Positions 30,187-38,763 of a DNA stretch of 64,000 nt are shown here, piece after piece. The stretch lies in the NCBI RefSeq assembly GCF_000173075.1, contig NZ_ABVL01000009.1, positions 94,978-158,977 on the forward strand. Direction: 5' to 3'. Under the pieces are notes generated by a model, which searched no databases, was not told where the DNA came from, and was given only the letters and a program-made list of their open reading frames with translations. Origin of the DNA: Chthoniobacter flavus Ellin428 (GTDB lineage: Bacteria > Verrucomicrobiota > Verrucomicrobiia > Chthoniobacterales > Chthoniobacteraceae). Both the position numbers and the translations under genes were made by a program. The first letter of the stretch is position 1, and every line of letters starts with the position of its first letter.

Positions 30187-31719
30187 CTACTCCGGCGGCA
30201 TGGCATAGAGCCGAATGCCGGGATGCAAATACAACACCGTCCCCCGATCACGCTGGAAGAGCAGGTCGCCGTTGCGCAGCAACTCCGAGTAGAAATCTTT
30301 GCGGCGCTCGAAATCGGCGACATCGCTTTTCCGCGGGTGCACGCTATCGAGAAAAAACCCGCCGTAGTCCGTCTCTGAGATCGCCACGTGGGTGACGCCC
30401 ATTCGACGCAGGTCAGCGATCGTGCCGAGATCCGCCGCATACCGCTTCGCGAGGATCTTCTGCGGCATCGGCTCGAAGCGCGTGGCGTCGCGCGAATTGT
30501 TTGGGTCCGGGAGCAGAATCCGGCTGTCTTTGGCGATGACCGCGGTCGGAGGCAGGTGTTCCTTTACCCAATCGATCAGTTCGCGATTGTCATCGTGCTG
30601 GAAGGCGGTCTCGTAGCGCCACCAACTCGGCAGTTGCGCCGCAACCAGGACGACCATCACGGCCCATGTCGCCCAGCGCAGCGGCAGCCAGCGGCTCAAC
30701 AAACGCGCGGCATCGAGCGCCCCGATGCCGGCGAAGAGCGTAAACAACGCGGTCGCCGGCAGGAAGTAGCGATCGTTGGTTTTCGGCGAGAAAGACAGCG
30801 CCAGCGTGAAAGCGAACGGGAACGCGATGAGCAGCCACTCGACGCGCGGCAAGACCCGGCGAGCGCGCCAGCGCTCCGCGAGAAAGACGATCAGCAGCAC
30901 CCACATCACGGGCGTGGTGTTATCGCGGAAGATATTGAGATAGAGCGAGTGCGGTATACGTCGAGTCGCGCCCTGCTGGCCGTGGACGACGAGTTGCATT
31001 TCGCGATCGAAGCTGTGCGCGAAGGCGTCGGGATTGAGAATGAGCGGAAGATTGATGAGCAGCAGGATCGCGAGCAGCGCAGCGGAGAACGCGGCGATCC
31101 GCGCGGCCCGCCCTTCCTTCGGCAGGTGCCAGAAAACCGGCACGACGACGACCAACACCGCCAGGCCAATATATTTGCCGGAGATCGCACAGCCCACCGC
31201 CGCACCGAGCATTGCGGCGCGTACCGCGTTCGGCTTCTGCGCAAAAAGGAATGTCAGCAGAAACGTCAGCGCCATACCGAAAACCAGCGCCGTGTCTTCT
31301 TTCAAATAGTGAGCCAATTCGAAAAACTGGTGATGCAGCAACAGCGTCGCTCCCACACCCAGCGCCGCTGCCCAACCTCGCCAGGCATAGCCCAGCAACG
31401 AAAGCGCCACGATCGCCAGAGCGGTAAACGCGGCGGAAACAGCCCGCCCCGTCTCCACGATCCGCTGTTCCTCGAGCGGGACCTTGCCGAGCGTTACTGC
31501 GGCTTTCGTGGCGGAAAGGAGCAGCATCGGATGGTGAAAGTTCCAGTTGCCGGTGCGCACCTGCTCGACCTTTACCGCTTCATCCGGATGGTAAAAATAC
31601 GGGAAGGTGTTGTGCCGCGTGTTGAGCAAAAACGCCGCGATGAAAAGAATCAGCGACCAACTGATGAGAGCCCCGATCGGCGGCCGCTCCTGCTCCTCCG
31701 AGCGCACGACCTCACTCAT
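30187..31719 (-). CDS. GT39/ArnT-like integral membrane glycosyltransferase
   Basis: A 510-residue protein with about ten hydrophobic helices (for example SWSLILFIAAFLL near residue 25, YIGLAVLVVVVPVFW, AALLAILLLINLPLIL). In the first periplasmic loop YFYHPDEAVKVEQV has the acidic pair typical of the GT-C fold (dolichyl-phosphate-mannose-type and ArnT-like enzymes). The C-terminal soluble part (VTHVAISETDYGGFF, then FERRKDFYSELL) is typical of such proteins. It would move a sugar from a polyprenyl-phosphate donor to a lipid or protein. The ATG at 31719 is chosen (MSEVVRSEEQERPP) because the upstream extension is not membrane- or motif-like. Confidence 0.78.
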   Translation of the reverse strand: MSEVVRSEEQERPPIGALISWSLILFIAAFLLNTRHNTFPYFYHPDEAVKVEQVRTGNWNFHHPMLLLSATKAAVTLGKVPLEEQRIVETGRAVSAAFTALAIVALSLLGYAWRGWAAALGVGATLLLHHQFFELAHYLKEDTALVFGMALTFLLTFLFAQKPNAVRAAMLGAAVGCAISGKYIGLAVLVVVVPVFWHLPKEGRAARIAAFSAALLAILLLINLPLILNPDAFAHSFDREMQLVVHGQQGATRRIPHSLYLNIFRDNTTPVMWVLLIVFLAERWRARRVLPRVEWLLIAFPFAFTLALSFSPKTNDRYFLPATALFTLFAGIGALDAARLLSRWLPLRWATWAVMVVLVAAQLPSWWRYETAFQHDDNRELIDWVKEHLPPTAVIAKDSRILLPDPNNSRDATRFEPMPQKILAKRYAADLGTIADLRRMGVTHVAISETDYGGFFLDSVHPRKSDVADFERRKDFYSELLRNGDLLFQRDRGTVLYLHPGIRLYAMPPE

Positions 31720-31815
31720 GTCGCGAAAGGTTCCAGCAGGTCGGGGACGAAAATAGCATCTGGGAATCTTGCGAAGGAGGCGGCCACTTGTCACGCGCGG
31801 GCCTTCGCTCCAGGG

Positions 31816-32694
31816 TCAATCCTTGGTCAGCGTGAAGACTCCGTAACGCATCGCCCCGGTGCGGAAGGCGATCCAGAGACGCACAATGGTCAGGCCGAAG
31901 ACGGCGTTTTTCGATCTCGGATCGAGGACGAAACGGAGGTAAGCCGGCTTGCGCAGGAGATTCCAAACGAACGTCCGCACGATCATCGGCCACGTGCGGG
32001 CGATCTGCCTGGTGACGTCCTGGAATTTCGTCACCGTGAATCCCGCATCCGCCGCCCAGCGTCGATAATCGCTTTCCGTGCCGAGATGCGGCATGCGGCC
32101 TTCCCGGGCGATCGGCTCGATCAACCAGCGGACTTGATTGGCCGTGGGCTTTTCGCGCGAGAGCCACGAGTTCACCACCAGTCGGCCACCGGGCCGGAGC
32201 ACCCGGCGCGCCTGGGCGAAAAAGCCCTGCTTGTCCATGTGCTCGGAGCTTTCGATAGCGATGCCGGCATCGAAGGAGTCCGCGGGTAGCGTGTTCGTCA
32301 ACCAATCGCCGCAGACGTATCTGGGATTCGTTTTACTTCCATTGCTCGTCGCCCCTGCGGCCTCCCGAGCCGCCGCGGCACGGGCCTCAGCGATGGCGTG
32401 CTGGGCCTCGGAAATCGTGATGCCCGTCACCTCGGCGCCAAATTCATCCGCGATGAGTTGCGAGGTCGCGCCGTAACCGCAACCGATATCGATCACCCGC
32501 GTATCCCGGGTCACTCCCGCTTCGCGAGCCACCATCTCCGCCAGTTGCCGCAGGGCCTGCGGGCGGCTTTCGTCGCCGCGCAGCCACAGACCGTGGTGCA
32601 CGTGCTCGCCCCAAATGTCGCGATAGAAACGGTCCAGTTCGTCGTAGTGCGACGCGATGTCGACTCCACGGATTTCCTTCCGGGAAGAGATCAC
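31816..32694 (-). CDS. SAM-dependent methyltransferase (tocopherol methyltransferase-like)
   Basis: A 292-residue class I methyltransferase. The N-terminus IASHYDELDRFYRDIWGEHVHHGLW matches the gamma-tocopherol/sarcosine methyltransferase group. Motif I is VIDIGCGYGATSQLIADEFG, followed by VTGITIS, DSFDAGIAIESSEHM and RVLRPGGRLVV. The substrate could be a quinone or other lipid-soluble small molecule; unknown. The start is GTG at 32694, overlapping the TGA of the OmpA-like gene (GTGA), so the two are translationally coupled. Last gene of the pair. Confidence 0.85.
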   Translation of the reverse strand: MISSRKEIRGVDIASHYDELDRFYRDIWGEHVHHGLWLRGDESRPQALRQLAEMVAREAGVTRDTRVIDIGCGYGATSQLIADEFGAEVTGITISEAQHAIAEARAAAAREAAGATSNGSKTNPRYVCGDWLTNTLPADSFDAGIAIESSEHMDKQGFFAQARRVLRPGGRLVVNSWLSREKPTANQVRWLIEPIAREGRMPHLGTESDYRRWAADAGFTVTKFQDVTRQIARTWPMIVRTFVWNLLRKPAYLRFVLDPRSKNAVFGLTIVRLWIAFRTGAMRYGVFTLTKD

Positions 32695-33641
32695 TTCCCG
32701 CGCGTCTTGATCACGATTTCCACGCGCCGATTCGGCGCCTGTTCCTCAATGCTCTTGTCGGGACCGAGATTCGGGAAAGCTTCGTCATCCGCCTTGCCGA
32801 CCGTGGTGATGCGCATCGGATCGATGCCGAGATTGGCCACCAGCCAATCGCGCACCGAGTCCGCACGCTGCTGGCTCAGGATGAGATTGCCCTCATGCGT
32901 GCCAGTATGATCCGTGTGGCCGCTGATGATGAAAGTCGCTTTCGGATTCAGCCGGATGAGCTGGGCCAGCTTCTGCAGATTCTGGATCGCCTGGGGCAGC
33001 AGTTCCGCCTTGCCCCACTCGAAGAGCGCGCCGCCCTGCATGGCGATCGGCTTGTTATTGAACGCACCCACGTTACCCAGAGCATCGTTCAGCGACGCGC
33101 GTCCCGGGATGCTCCCATCCGACCCGACCCCGCCTTCGCCGCCTTTCGGGCCGGCAGGCAGTTTGATTTTCGGTTGTCTTCCCACGGCAAGACTCTGATC
33201 CAGGATCGCTCCCGGTTTCGCGCTCAGCTGCTTCTCCAGCGCCGCCACCGAACTGGCCGGCGTCTCAAAACCACTCAAGTCCAGGTTCTTCGGCTTGGCC
33301 GGCACGAGCGGCGAGACATCGGGCGCGGACGGCTTGAGGTCCACCTCGTCGGCAAACGGCTTGGTTTCTTCGATTTTGATCGGCTTCACCGGCGTCTTCG
33401 GCGTGGTCTCGGTCTTCGATTCCGCCGCGGGGGGCTCGGTAATATTCACGCGCACCATCTTGATCGGCGTGATCGCCGGCCGGTCCACGGTCGTATAGCC
33501 GAAATTCTCCAGCTTCTTGAAGTTAAAGAAAACAAGCAGGACCGCGTGAACGAGCAACGAAAGGATCAGCGCACGGAACAGCCACTTCCGCATGATCGGA
33601 ATTTCCGCGGCGTTGGATTGGTAGGTCGAGTACTGGGCCAT
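32691..33641 (-). CDS. OmpA-domain protein with TonB-like N-terminal anchor
   Basis: A 316-residue envelope protein. Residues about 17-40 (KWLFRALILSLLVHAVLLVFF) form one membrane anchor. A Pro/Lys-rich periplasmic stretch follows, like the TonB linker, and then an OmpA_C peptidoglycan-binding domain: GGALFEWGKAELLP, IISGHTDHTGTHEGNLILSQ, RADSVRDWLVANLGI and NRRVEI. It should tether the inner membrane to the peptidoglycan. The ATG at 33641 (MAQYSTYQSN) is chosen; longer frames add unlikely residues. A 7-nt-period array starts 33 nt upstream of it. Confidence 0.85.
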   Translation of the reverse strand: MAQYSTYQSNAAEIPIMRKWLFRALILSLLVHAVLLVFFNFKKLENFGYTTVDRPAITPIKMVRVNITEPPAAESKTETTPKTPVKPIKIEETKPFADEVDLKPSAPDVSPLVPAKPKNLDLSGFETPASSVAALEKQLSAKPGAILDQSLAVGRQPKIKLPAGPKGGEGGVGSDGSIPGRASLNDALGNVGAFNNKPIAMQGGALFEWGKAELLPQAIQNLQKLAQLIRLNPKATFIISGHTDHTGTHEGNLILSQQRADSVRDWLVANLGIDPMRITTVGKADDEAFPNLGPDKSIEEQAPNRRVEIVIKTRGK

Positions 33642-33674
33642 GACGGACTGGTCAGAGACGATACATGGGATTGA

Positions 33675-33702
33675 GAAAGGCGAAAGACGAAAGAGAGAGG
33701 GC
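33675..33702. repeat. Heptanucleotide array upstream of the OmpA-like gene
   Basis: GAAAGGC, GAAAGAC, GAAAGAG, AGAGGGC follow at a 7-nt step in the leader of the minus-strand gene starting at 33641. Four units, the last degenerate. Confidence 0.5.
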
Positions 33703-33839
33703 AAATAGCTCCCTGATGGGCGCTTGTGGCGCCCCTGGCAGCTTGCCGGAAAGAGTTCCTTTGGCGGCCACGCCCCGGGGGGTTAATCCCAGTGCGGGAG
33801 GCTTGCAGGATGCCTCCGCGTTCCACCCCACCACAATCC

Positions 33840-36800
33840 ATGAAAGCACTTCTCTTGCTCTTCACCCTGGGCGCCAGTCTGCAAGCCGCCGAATACTTCA
33901 CCGCCCGGAACGGTAACGACGCCGCCGATGGGCGGTCGGAGAAAACCGCCTTCGCAACCGTCTCCAAGGGCGTCTCGACCCTGCAACCCGGTGACACGCT
34001 GACCGTCCTCCCCGGCACCTATTTCGAGACCGTGACCGCCAAAATCTCCGGGACACCGGAGGCGCCGATCACCATTCGCGCACAGCGTCCCGGCACCGTG
34101 CTGCTGCGCGGCGATGTCGATGCCCCCGCCTTCCGGCTGGTGGAAGGAATGAAGCGGACCTATGTCGCGGATTTCAAACCACGCGTCGAAGGCATCGCCG
34201 AACGCAGTGCCCTCCGGCTCTACGAACCGTTGTCCTCCGCGGCGGAGGTGGAGCGGACCAATGCCACTTACTATCAGGACGATGCCGCCGGCCGCGTGTA
34301 TGTCCACACCTCGGACTCCGCGCCACCGGATGGGCGCGCGCTCGCCCTTTCCGTGACGAATGGCTTTGGCATCCTCCTCGTGGCCCCGACCGGCACGAAA
34401 ACGGTCCACGACGTGGTCGTCGATGGCCTCTCTTTCACCGGCTACCAGTCGCGTGAATTTCCGACCGAGCCCGGCTCGCGCAATCGCTGGGGATTGGCGG
34501 TGGTGAACGGCGAGCGCGTGACCGTGCGACGCTGCAGTTCTTTTCTCAATAGCGGCGGCATTTACCTCCTCGCGCCCATTCATTGCCTCGTGGAGGATTG
34601 CCACGCCTTCGCCAATATTTCGCGTTTCCAGGTGGTGGGAAATAACATCATCGGTTGGGGCGTGTCGGAGACGACTTTCCGGCGCAATGTCGTCGAAGCG
34701 ATCTGGGGCGCAGGCGCCAGTGCGGGCGACATCACTTTTTACGGCGGCCCCGCTCGCAAGGACATCTCTCCTCTCGGGACGATGGAGGACAACGTGGCCA
34801 TCAACGCCGGTATCATGATCAAAGGCAGCGCAGAGGGATCCGAGCAGCATCGCAACGCCTCCGTGGGCGCCATCGCTTACTATTATCAAAAGCCCGACAC
34901 GACGAACGTGCTGCTGCGCGATTTCGAAAACGCGCAAGCACAGCAGACCTACGCCGATCCGCTGAACCACGACTTCCGTCTGCAAGCGGATGCGCCGGCC
35001 AGCGGCGCGGCGAATGTCTTTTTCGTCTCGCCCACGGGTGACGACGCCGCTGCGGGCAATGCCTTGAAGACCGCGTGGCGCACGCTCGCTCATGCCGCCA
35101 AAACGGCGCAAGCCGGCGACACGATCTATGTCACCGCGGGGGAATATCACGAGACGCTGGCGCCGGCGCAGTCGGGCACCGCGGAGAAGCCGATCCGTTT
35201 CGCGCGGCGAGGACACGATTGCGTCATTCTCGATGGCGGCGGGAAGTTGCCCGTGGGAGTGGATTTGAAAGAACGCTCGCACGTGACCGTAACTGGTTTC
35301 GTCGTTCGGAATTTTGCCCGGGCATCCATCGAGGCGCAGGGCGGCGAAGCGGTGCGCATGGAAAACATGATCGTCACCGGCTCGGCTGGGGATGGCGTGT
35401 CGCTCGCCTTGACCAGGGAAGCGATCTTCACGCACAACCTGATTCGCCACTGCCGGGGCGCCGATCTACGGCTCGCCAATTGCCCCCTGGCCACAGTCAC
35501 CGCCAATATCTTCGAAGCGGGAAAAGAAGCGCGGCTCCAATGCGACGCCGCGTCTTTGACGGAGCTTTGGTCGGATGCGAATGCCTTTCCGCCCGCGAGC
35601 GGCTCTTCGCCACTGGTCGTCGCGGCGGGAAAAAGCTACGCCTCCCTTTCCGCCTGGCAAAAGGCGACAGCACAGGACCCGGGCTCCATCACAGCGGCCG
35701 AAAAATATCGCGATGCGAGCGCTGAGCCGGCGGATTTTGCGTTGCGCACGGACTCCCCATTGATCGGGCGCGCGCCGGACGCTTCAGCCATCGGCCCGTT
35801 CCTCCGCCTGCACGTCGATCGCCCCCTGCCCGTCGAAGACCTCACGCTTCACGACACCGGCGCCGCGACGGCCACGGTCGAATGGTCCACACCCACGCGC
35901 CGCGCCGAGAGCACGCTGGAGTGGGGCGAGGATCCGACTTGCCCGAACAAGGTCACCTCGTCAGCCACTGTCTTTCACACCGTCAGCCTCACAAATCTTC
36001 ACCCCGGCACGAAGTATTATTACCGCGTGAGTTCGCCCAAGCCGGAAGGCGAGCTCGTCTTCGCTTCTTACGCCGTCAGTTCTTCCGCAGCGGCAGCGGC
36101 GGCGGCTCCCCCGCCCCAATCCTTCCAAACCGCCGCGCAACCCGCGGCGCCGCGCACCTTCCACGTCGCCACCACGGGCGATGACCACCACAGCGGCCTC
36201 TCGGAAGCGGACGCTTTCCGGACGGTTGCCCACGCCGCTGAACTGGCGCGCGCCGGCGATACCGTGCTCATCCACGCCGGCACCTACGAGGAAACGGTCG
36301 TCATCCGTTCCTCCGGCAGCGAAGTCGCGCCGATCACCTTCCGCTCCGCCCCGGGCGAAACCGTCTGGATGGATGGCAGCAACCGTTTCCGCTCCACCGC
36401 ATTCCGCATGGCAGACAAGCACTACATCACGATCGACGGGCTGCATTTCCATCATTTCCGCTATGCGCCGGATCTCTCGCCCATCATTCAAATCAATGGT
36501 GGCTCGCATCTCACCATCCGGCGCTGCTTCCACGATGGGCGTGAAATCTCCGGCTACGTTCCAGCATTCGTCATCGCCGTGGAAACGGAAAACCTGACGC
36601 TGGAAAATGACGTGATGATCAACGGCATGGGCGAAGGCCTCACCGCATTCCGCTGCCCGGATCTCACCGTGCGTCATTGCGTCTTCTACAACAACTTCAT
36701 CCGCGCCCTCACCGTCCTGCAATACACGCCAAAACGGGCGCTCAACCTCTCGCACAATTTGTTCTGCGACAACCTTCCGCAAAAGTACAACAACTCGCTC

Positions 36801-37217
36801 CTGCGCGTGAGCCCCCTCGCCTCTCTGCATTCGGACGACAACGTTTACTTCGCCCGCCTGAAGGCCGCCGATCGCCATCTGGTCGAGACCAACGACATTC
36901 ACGGCAAGACCGTCGGTCACCAGGGCCAGGGCCAATACTATGGCGAAAACCTCATGCTGGCCGATGTCCAGAAACTGGCCGAGCAGGAAAAAAATTCCCG
37001 CTTCGGCAACCCAGGCATCCGCGTCGCGCCGGAATTACTCGCCGCTAATGCTGCGCAGATGGAGTGGCAAAAAGTGGAGCTCCATTGGGATGGCAAACAA
37101 TTCGCCCCGTTGGATTTCGCGGACTTCATGTCGGACGGCAACACCCCCATCGCCCACGCTGCCGATGGCGAAGCGAACGGTCTCGATCCGCGGGCATTTT
37201 CAGCAAGCGCGCAGTAG
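33840..37217 (+). CDS. Large exported right-handed beta-helix protein with Fn3-like domain
   Basis: A 1,125-residue protein with signal peptide MKALLLLFTLGASLQAA (ATG 33840). It holds three related modules that begin YFTARNGNDAADGRSEKTAFATV (about residue 18), VFFVSPTGDDAAAGNALKTAWRT (about 395) and TFHVATTGDDHHSGLSEADAFRT (about 770). Each is followed by AGDTxxxxxGxYxETV and GTAEKPIRF-like strands, as in DUF1565/pectate-lyase-like beta-helices. At about 660-745 a fibronectin-III/purple-acid-phosphatase-like segment (ATVEWSTPTRRAESTLEWG, LHPGTKYYYRVSS) separates modules two and three. Probably a polysaccharide lyase or carbohydrate-binding surface protein; substrate unknown. A Tat-exported oxidoreductase follows closely. 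Confidence 0.82.
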   Translation: MKALLLLFTLGASLQAAEYFTARNGNDAADGRSEKTAFATVSKGVSTLQPGDTLTVLPGTYFETVTAKISGTPEAPITIRAQRPGTVLLRGDVDAPAFRLVEGMKRTYVADFKPRVEGIAERSALRLYEPLSSAAEVERTNATYYQDDAAGRVYVHTSDSAPPDGRALALSVTNGFGILLVAPTGTKTVHDVVVDGLSFTGYQSREFPTEPGSRNRWGLAVVNGERVTVRRCSSFLNSGGIYLLAPIHCLVEDCHAFANISRFQVVGNNIIGWGVSETTFRRNVVEAIWGAGASAGDITFYGGPARKDISPLGTMEDNVAINAGIMIKGSAEGSEQHRNASVGAIAYYYQKPDTTNVLLRDFENAQAQQTYADPLNHDFRLQADAPASGAANVFFVSPTGDDAAAGNALKTAWRTLAHAAKTAQAGDTIYVTAGEYHETLAPAQSGTAEKPIRFARRGHDCVILDGGGKLPVGVDLKERSHVTVTGFVVRNFARASIEAQGGEAVRMENMIVTGSAGDGVSLALTREAIFTHNLIRHCRGADLRLANCPLATVTANIFEAGKEARLQCDAASLTELWSDANAFPPASGSSPLVVAAGKSYASLSAWQKATAQDPGSITAAEKYRDASAEPADFALRTDSPLIGRAPDASAIGPFLRLHVDRPLPVEDLTLHDTGAATATVEWSTPTRRAESTLEWGEDPTCPNKVTSSATVFHTVSLTNLHPGTKYYYRVSSPKPEGELVFASYAVSSSAAAAAAAPPPQSFQTAAQPAAPRTFHVATTGDDHHSGLSEADAFRTVAHAAELARAGDTVLIHAGTYEETVVIRSSGSEVAPITFRSAPGETVWMDGSNRFRSTAFRMADKHYITIDGLHFHHFRYAPDLSPIIQINGGSHLTIRRCFHDGREISGYVPAFVIAVETENLTLENDVMINGMGEGLTAFRCPDLTVRHCVFYNNFIRALTVLQYTPKRALNLSHNLFCDNLPQKYNNSLLRVSPLASLHSDDNVYFARLKAADRHLVETNDIHGKTVGHQGQGQYYGENLMLADVQKLAEQEKNSRFGNPGIRVAPELLAANAAQMEWQKVELHWDGKQFAPLDFADFMSDGNTPIAHAADGEANGLDPRAFSASAQ

Positions 37218-37308
37218 GCGCCATGGGTAGGGAACGCACGCCTTGGATTTCAAAAATGACATCGACCATCGAGTCGACATCCCGCGCCGATTCTGCGAAA
37301 TCACTTCC

Positions 37309-38658
37309 ATGAATCGCCGCCAGTTCCTCCGCAGCAGCGCCGCGCTTTTCGCGGCTTCCTCCCTCCCCAGTTTCGCCGTCGATTTCGCCGACCAGAAAAA
37401 ACGCGTCGGCCTCATCGGTTGTGGCTGGTACGGCAAGACCGATCTCTTCCGCCTCATCCAGGTCGCCCCGGTGGATGTCGTCTCGCTCTGCGATGTGGAC
37501 AAAACAATGCTCTCCGATGCCGCCGACATGGTCGCCACACGGCAGGTCTCGAAGAAAAAACCGCGCACCTATGGCAACTACCGCAAGATGCTCGCGGAAA
37601 AAGATCTCGATGTCGTGCTCATCGCCACGCCGGATCATTGGCACGCGCTGCCGATGATCGAAGCGGTGAAATCCGGCGTCGATGTCTATTGCCAGAAACC
37701 GACCAGCGTCGACGTCGTCGAGAGCCAGGCCATGCTGGCCGCGGCGCGCAAATACGGACGCGTCGTCCAGATCGGCACCCAGCGCCGTTCCACCCCGCAC
37801 CTCATCGAGGCGCGCGAGCAGATCATCAAGCAAGGCAAGCTCGGCAAAATCGGCATGGTGGAAATCTGCTGCTACTATCACATGCGCGCCAAGGGCAATC
37901 CGCCCGATTGCCCGCCACCGGAAAATCTCGACTACGAAATGTGGACCGGACCGGCTCCGATGCGCCCTTACAATCCACTCGTTCACCCCCGAACCTGGCG
38001 GGCGTTCATGGAATACGGCAACGGCATTGTCGGCGACATGTGCGTGCACATGCTCGACATGACGCGCTGGATGCTCGACCTCGGCTGGCCTACTCGCGTG
38101 AACTCCACCGGCGGCATCTTCATCGACAAGGAAAGCAAGGCCAACATCACCGACACGCAGACCGCTTCGTTCGATTTCAACGATCTGCGCGTCGTCTGGA
38201 CGCATCGTTCGTGGGGCGATGCGCCCGATCCGAAATATCCGTGGGCAGCCACTTTCTACGGCGACAAGGGAACGCTCAAAGCGAGCGTCATGGGCTACGA
38301 CTTCACGCCGACCGGCGGAAAGGGCGAAGCCGTGCACCGCGATGTGACTTACGAACTGGAGCAATATCCGGAGGACAAGACGGAGAAGGATCTCGAGAAA
38401 CATTGCGCACCCGCGATTCGCGGACACATGAAGGATTTTCTCAACGCCATCGCGCAGCGTTCGAAGCCGGTGGCCGACATCGAGCAAGGCGTGACCTCCA
38501 CCATCTCCTGCCTCCTTGCGAATCTCTCGCTCAAGCTGGGCCGCACGCTCACGTGGGATGCCGCCGCCGGAAAAGTCGCCAACGACGATGAAGCCAATCG
38601 TCTACTCGCGCGACCGTATCGCACGCCGTGGACTCATCCGACGCCGGACACGATCTAA
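37309..38658 (+). CDS. Tat-exported Gfo/Idh/MocA family oxidoreductase
   Basis: A 449-residue protein. The twin-arginine signal NRRQFLRSSAALFAASSLP starts at the ATG 37309. The dinucleotide fold reads RVGLIGCGWYG, VSLCDVD, VLIATPDHWHALP, with the catalytic Lys-Pro in YCQKPTSVDV. Later blocks include QIGTQRRSTPH and DMCVHMLDMTRWML. It is a different subgroup from the paralogue at 16691 (clearly diverged). It lies 91 nt downstream of the beta-helix protein and 105 nt upstream of a glycoside hydrolase on the same strand, so the three may be one polysaccharide-utilisation transcript. Confidence 0.9.
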   Translation: MNRRQFLRSSAALFAASSLPSFAVDFADQKKRVGLIGCGWYGKTDLFRLIQVAPVDVVSLCDVDKTMLSDAADMVATRQVSKKKPRTYGNYRKMLAEKDLDVVLIATPDHWHALPMIEAVKSGVDVYCQKPTSVDVVESQAMLAAARKYGRVVQIGTQRRSTPHLIEAREQIIKQGKLGKIGMVEICCYYHMRAKGNPPDCPPPENLDYEMWTGPAPMRPYNPLVHPRTWRAFMEYGNGIVGDMCVHMLDMTRWMLDLGWPTRVNSTGGIFIDKESKANITDTQTASFDFNDLRVVWTHRSWGDAPDPKYPWAATFYGDKGTLKASVMGYDFTPTGGKGEAVHRDVTYELEQYPEDKTEKDLEKHCAPAIRGHMKDFLNAIAQRSKPVADIEQGVTSTISCLLANLSLKLGRTLTWDAAAGKVANDDEANRLLARPYRTPWTHPTPDTI

Positions 38659-38763
38659 GATCGGCGGCCCATCGGAATGATAGTGGAAGCAGGCTCCTGC
38701 CCACTTGACCCGCTATCCGTCAGCAGCAGGAATCCGCTGCCACCTTACTCTCCCCCCTTTATC

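Noticed and set aside
30388-32289. 633-residue open frame on the plus strand
   Set aside because: Antisense to the GT39-like and methyltransferase genes; very rich in Arg, Gln and His and without any domain.
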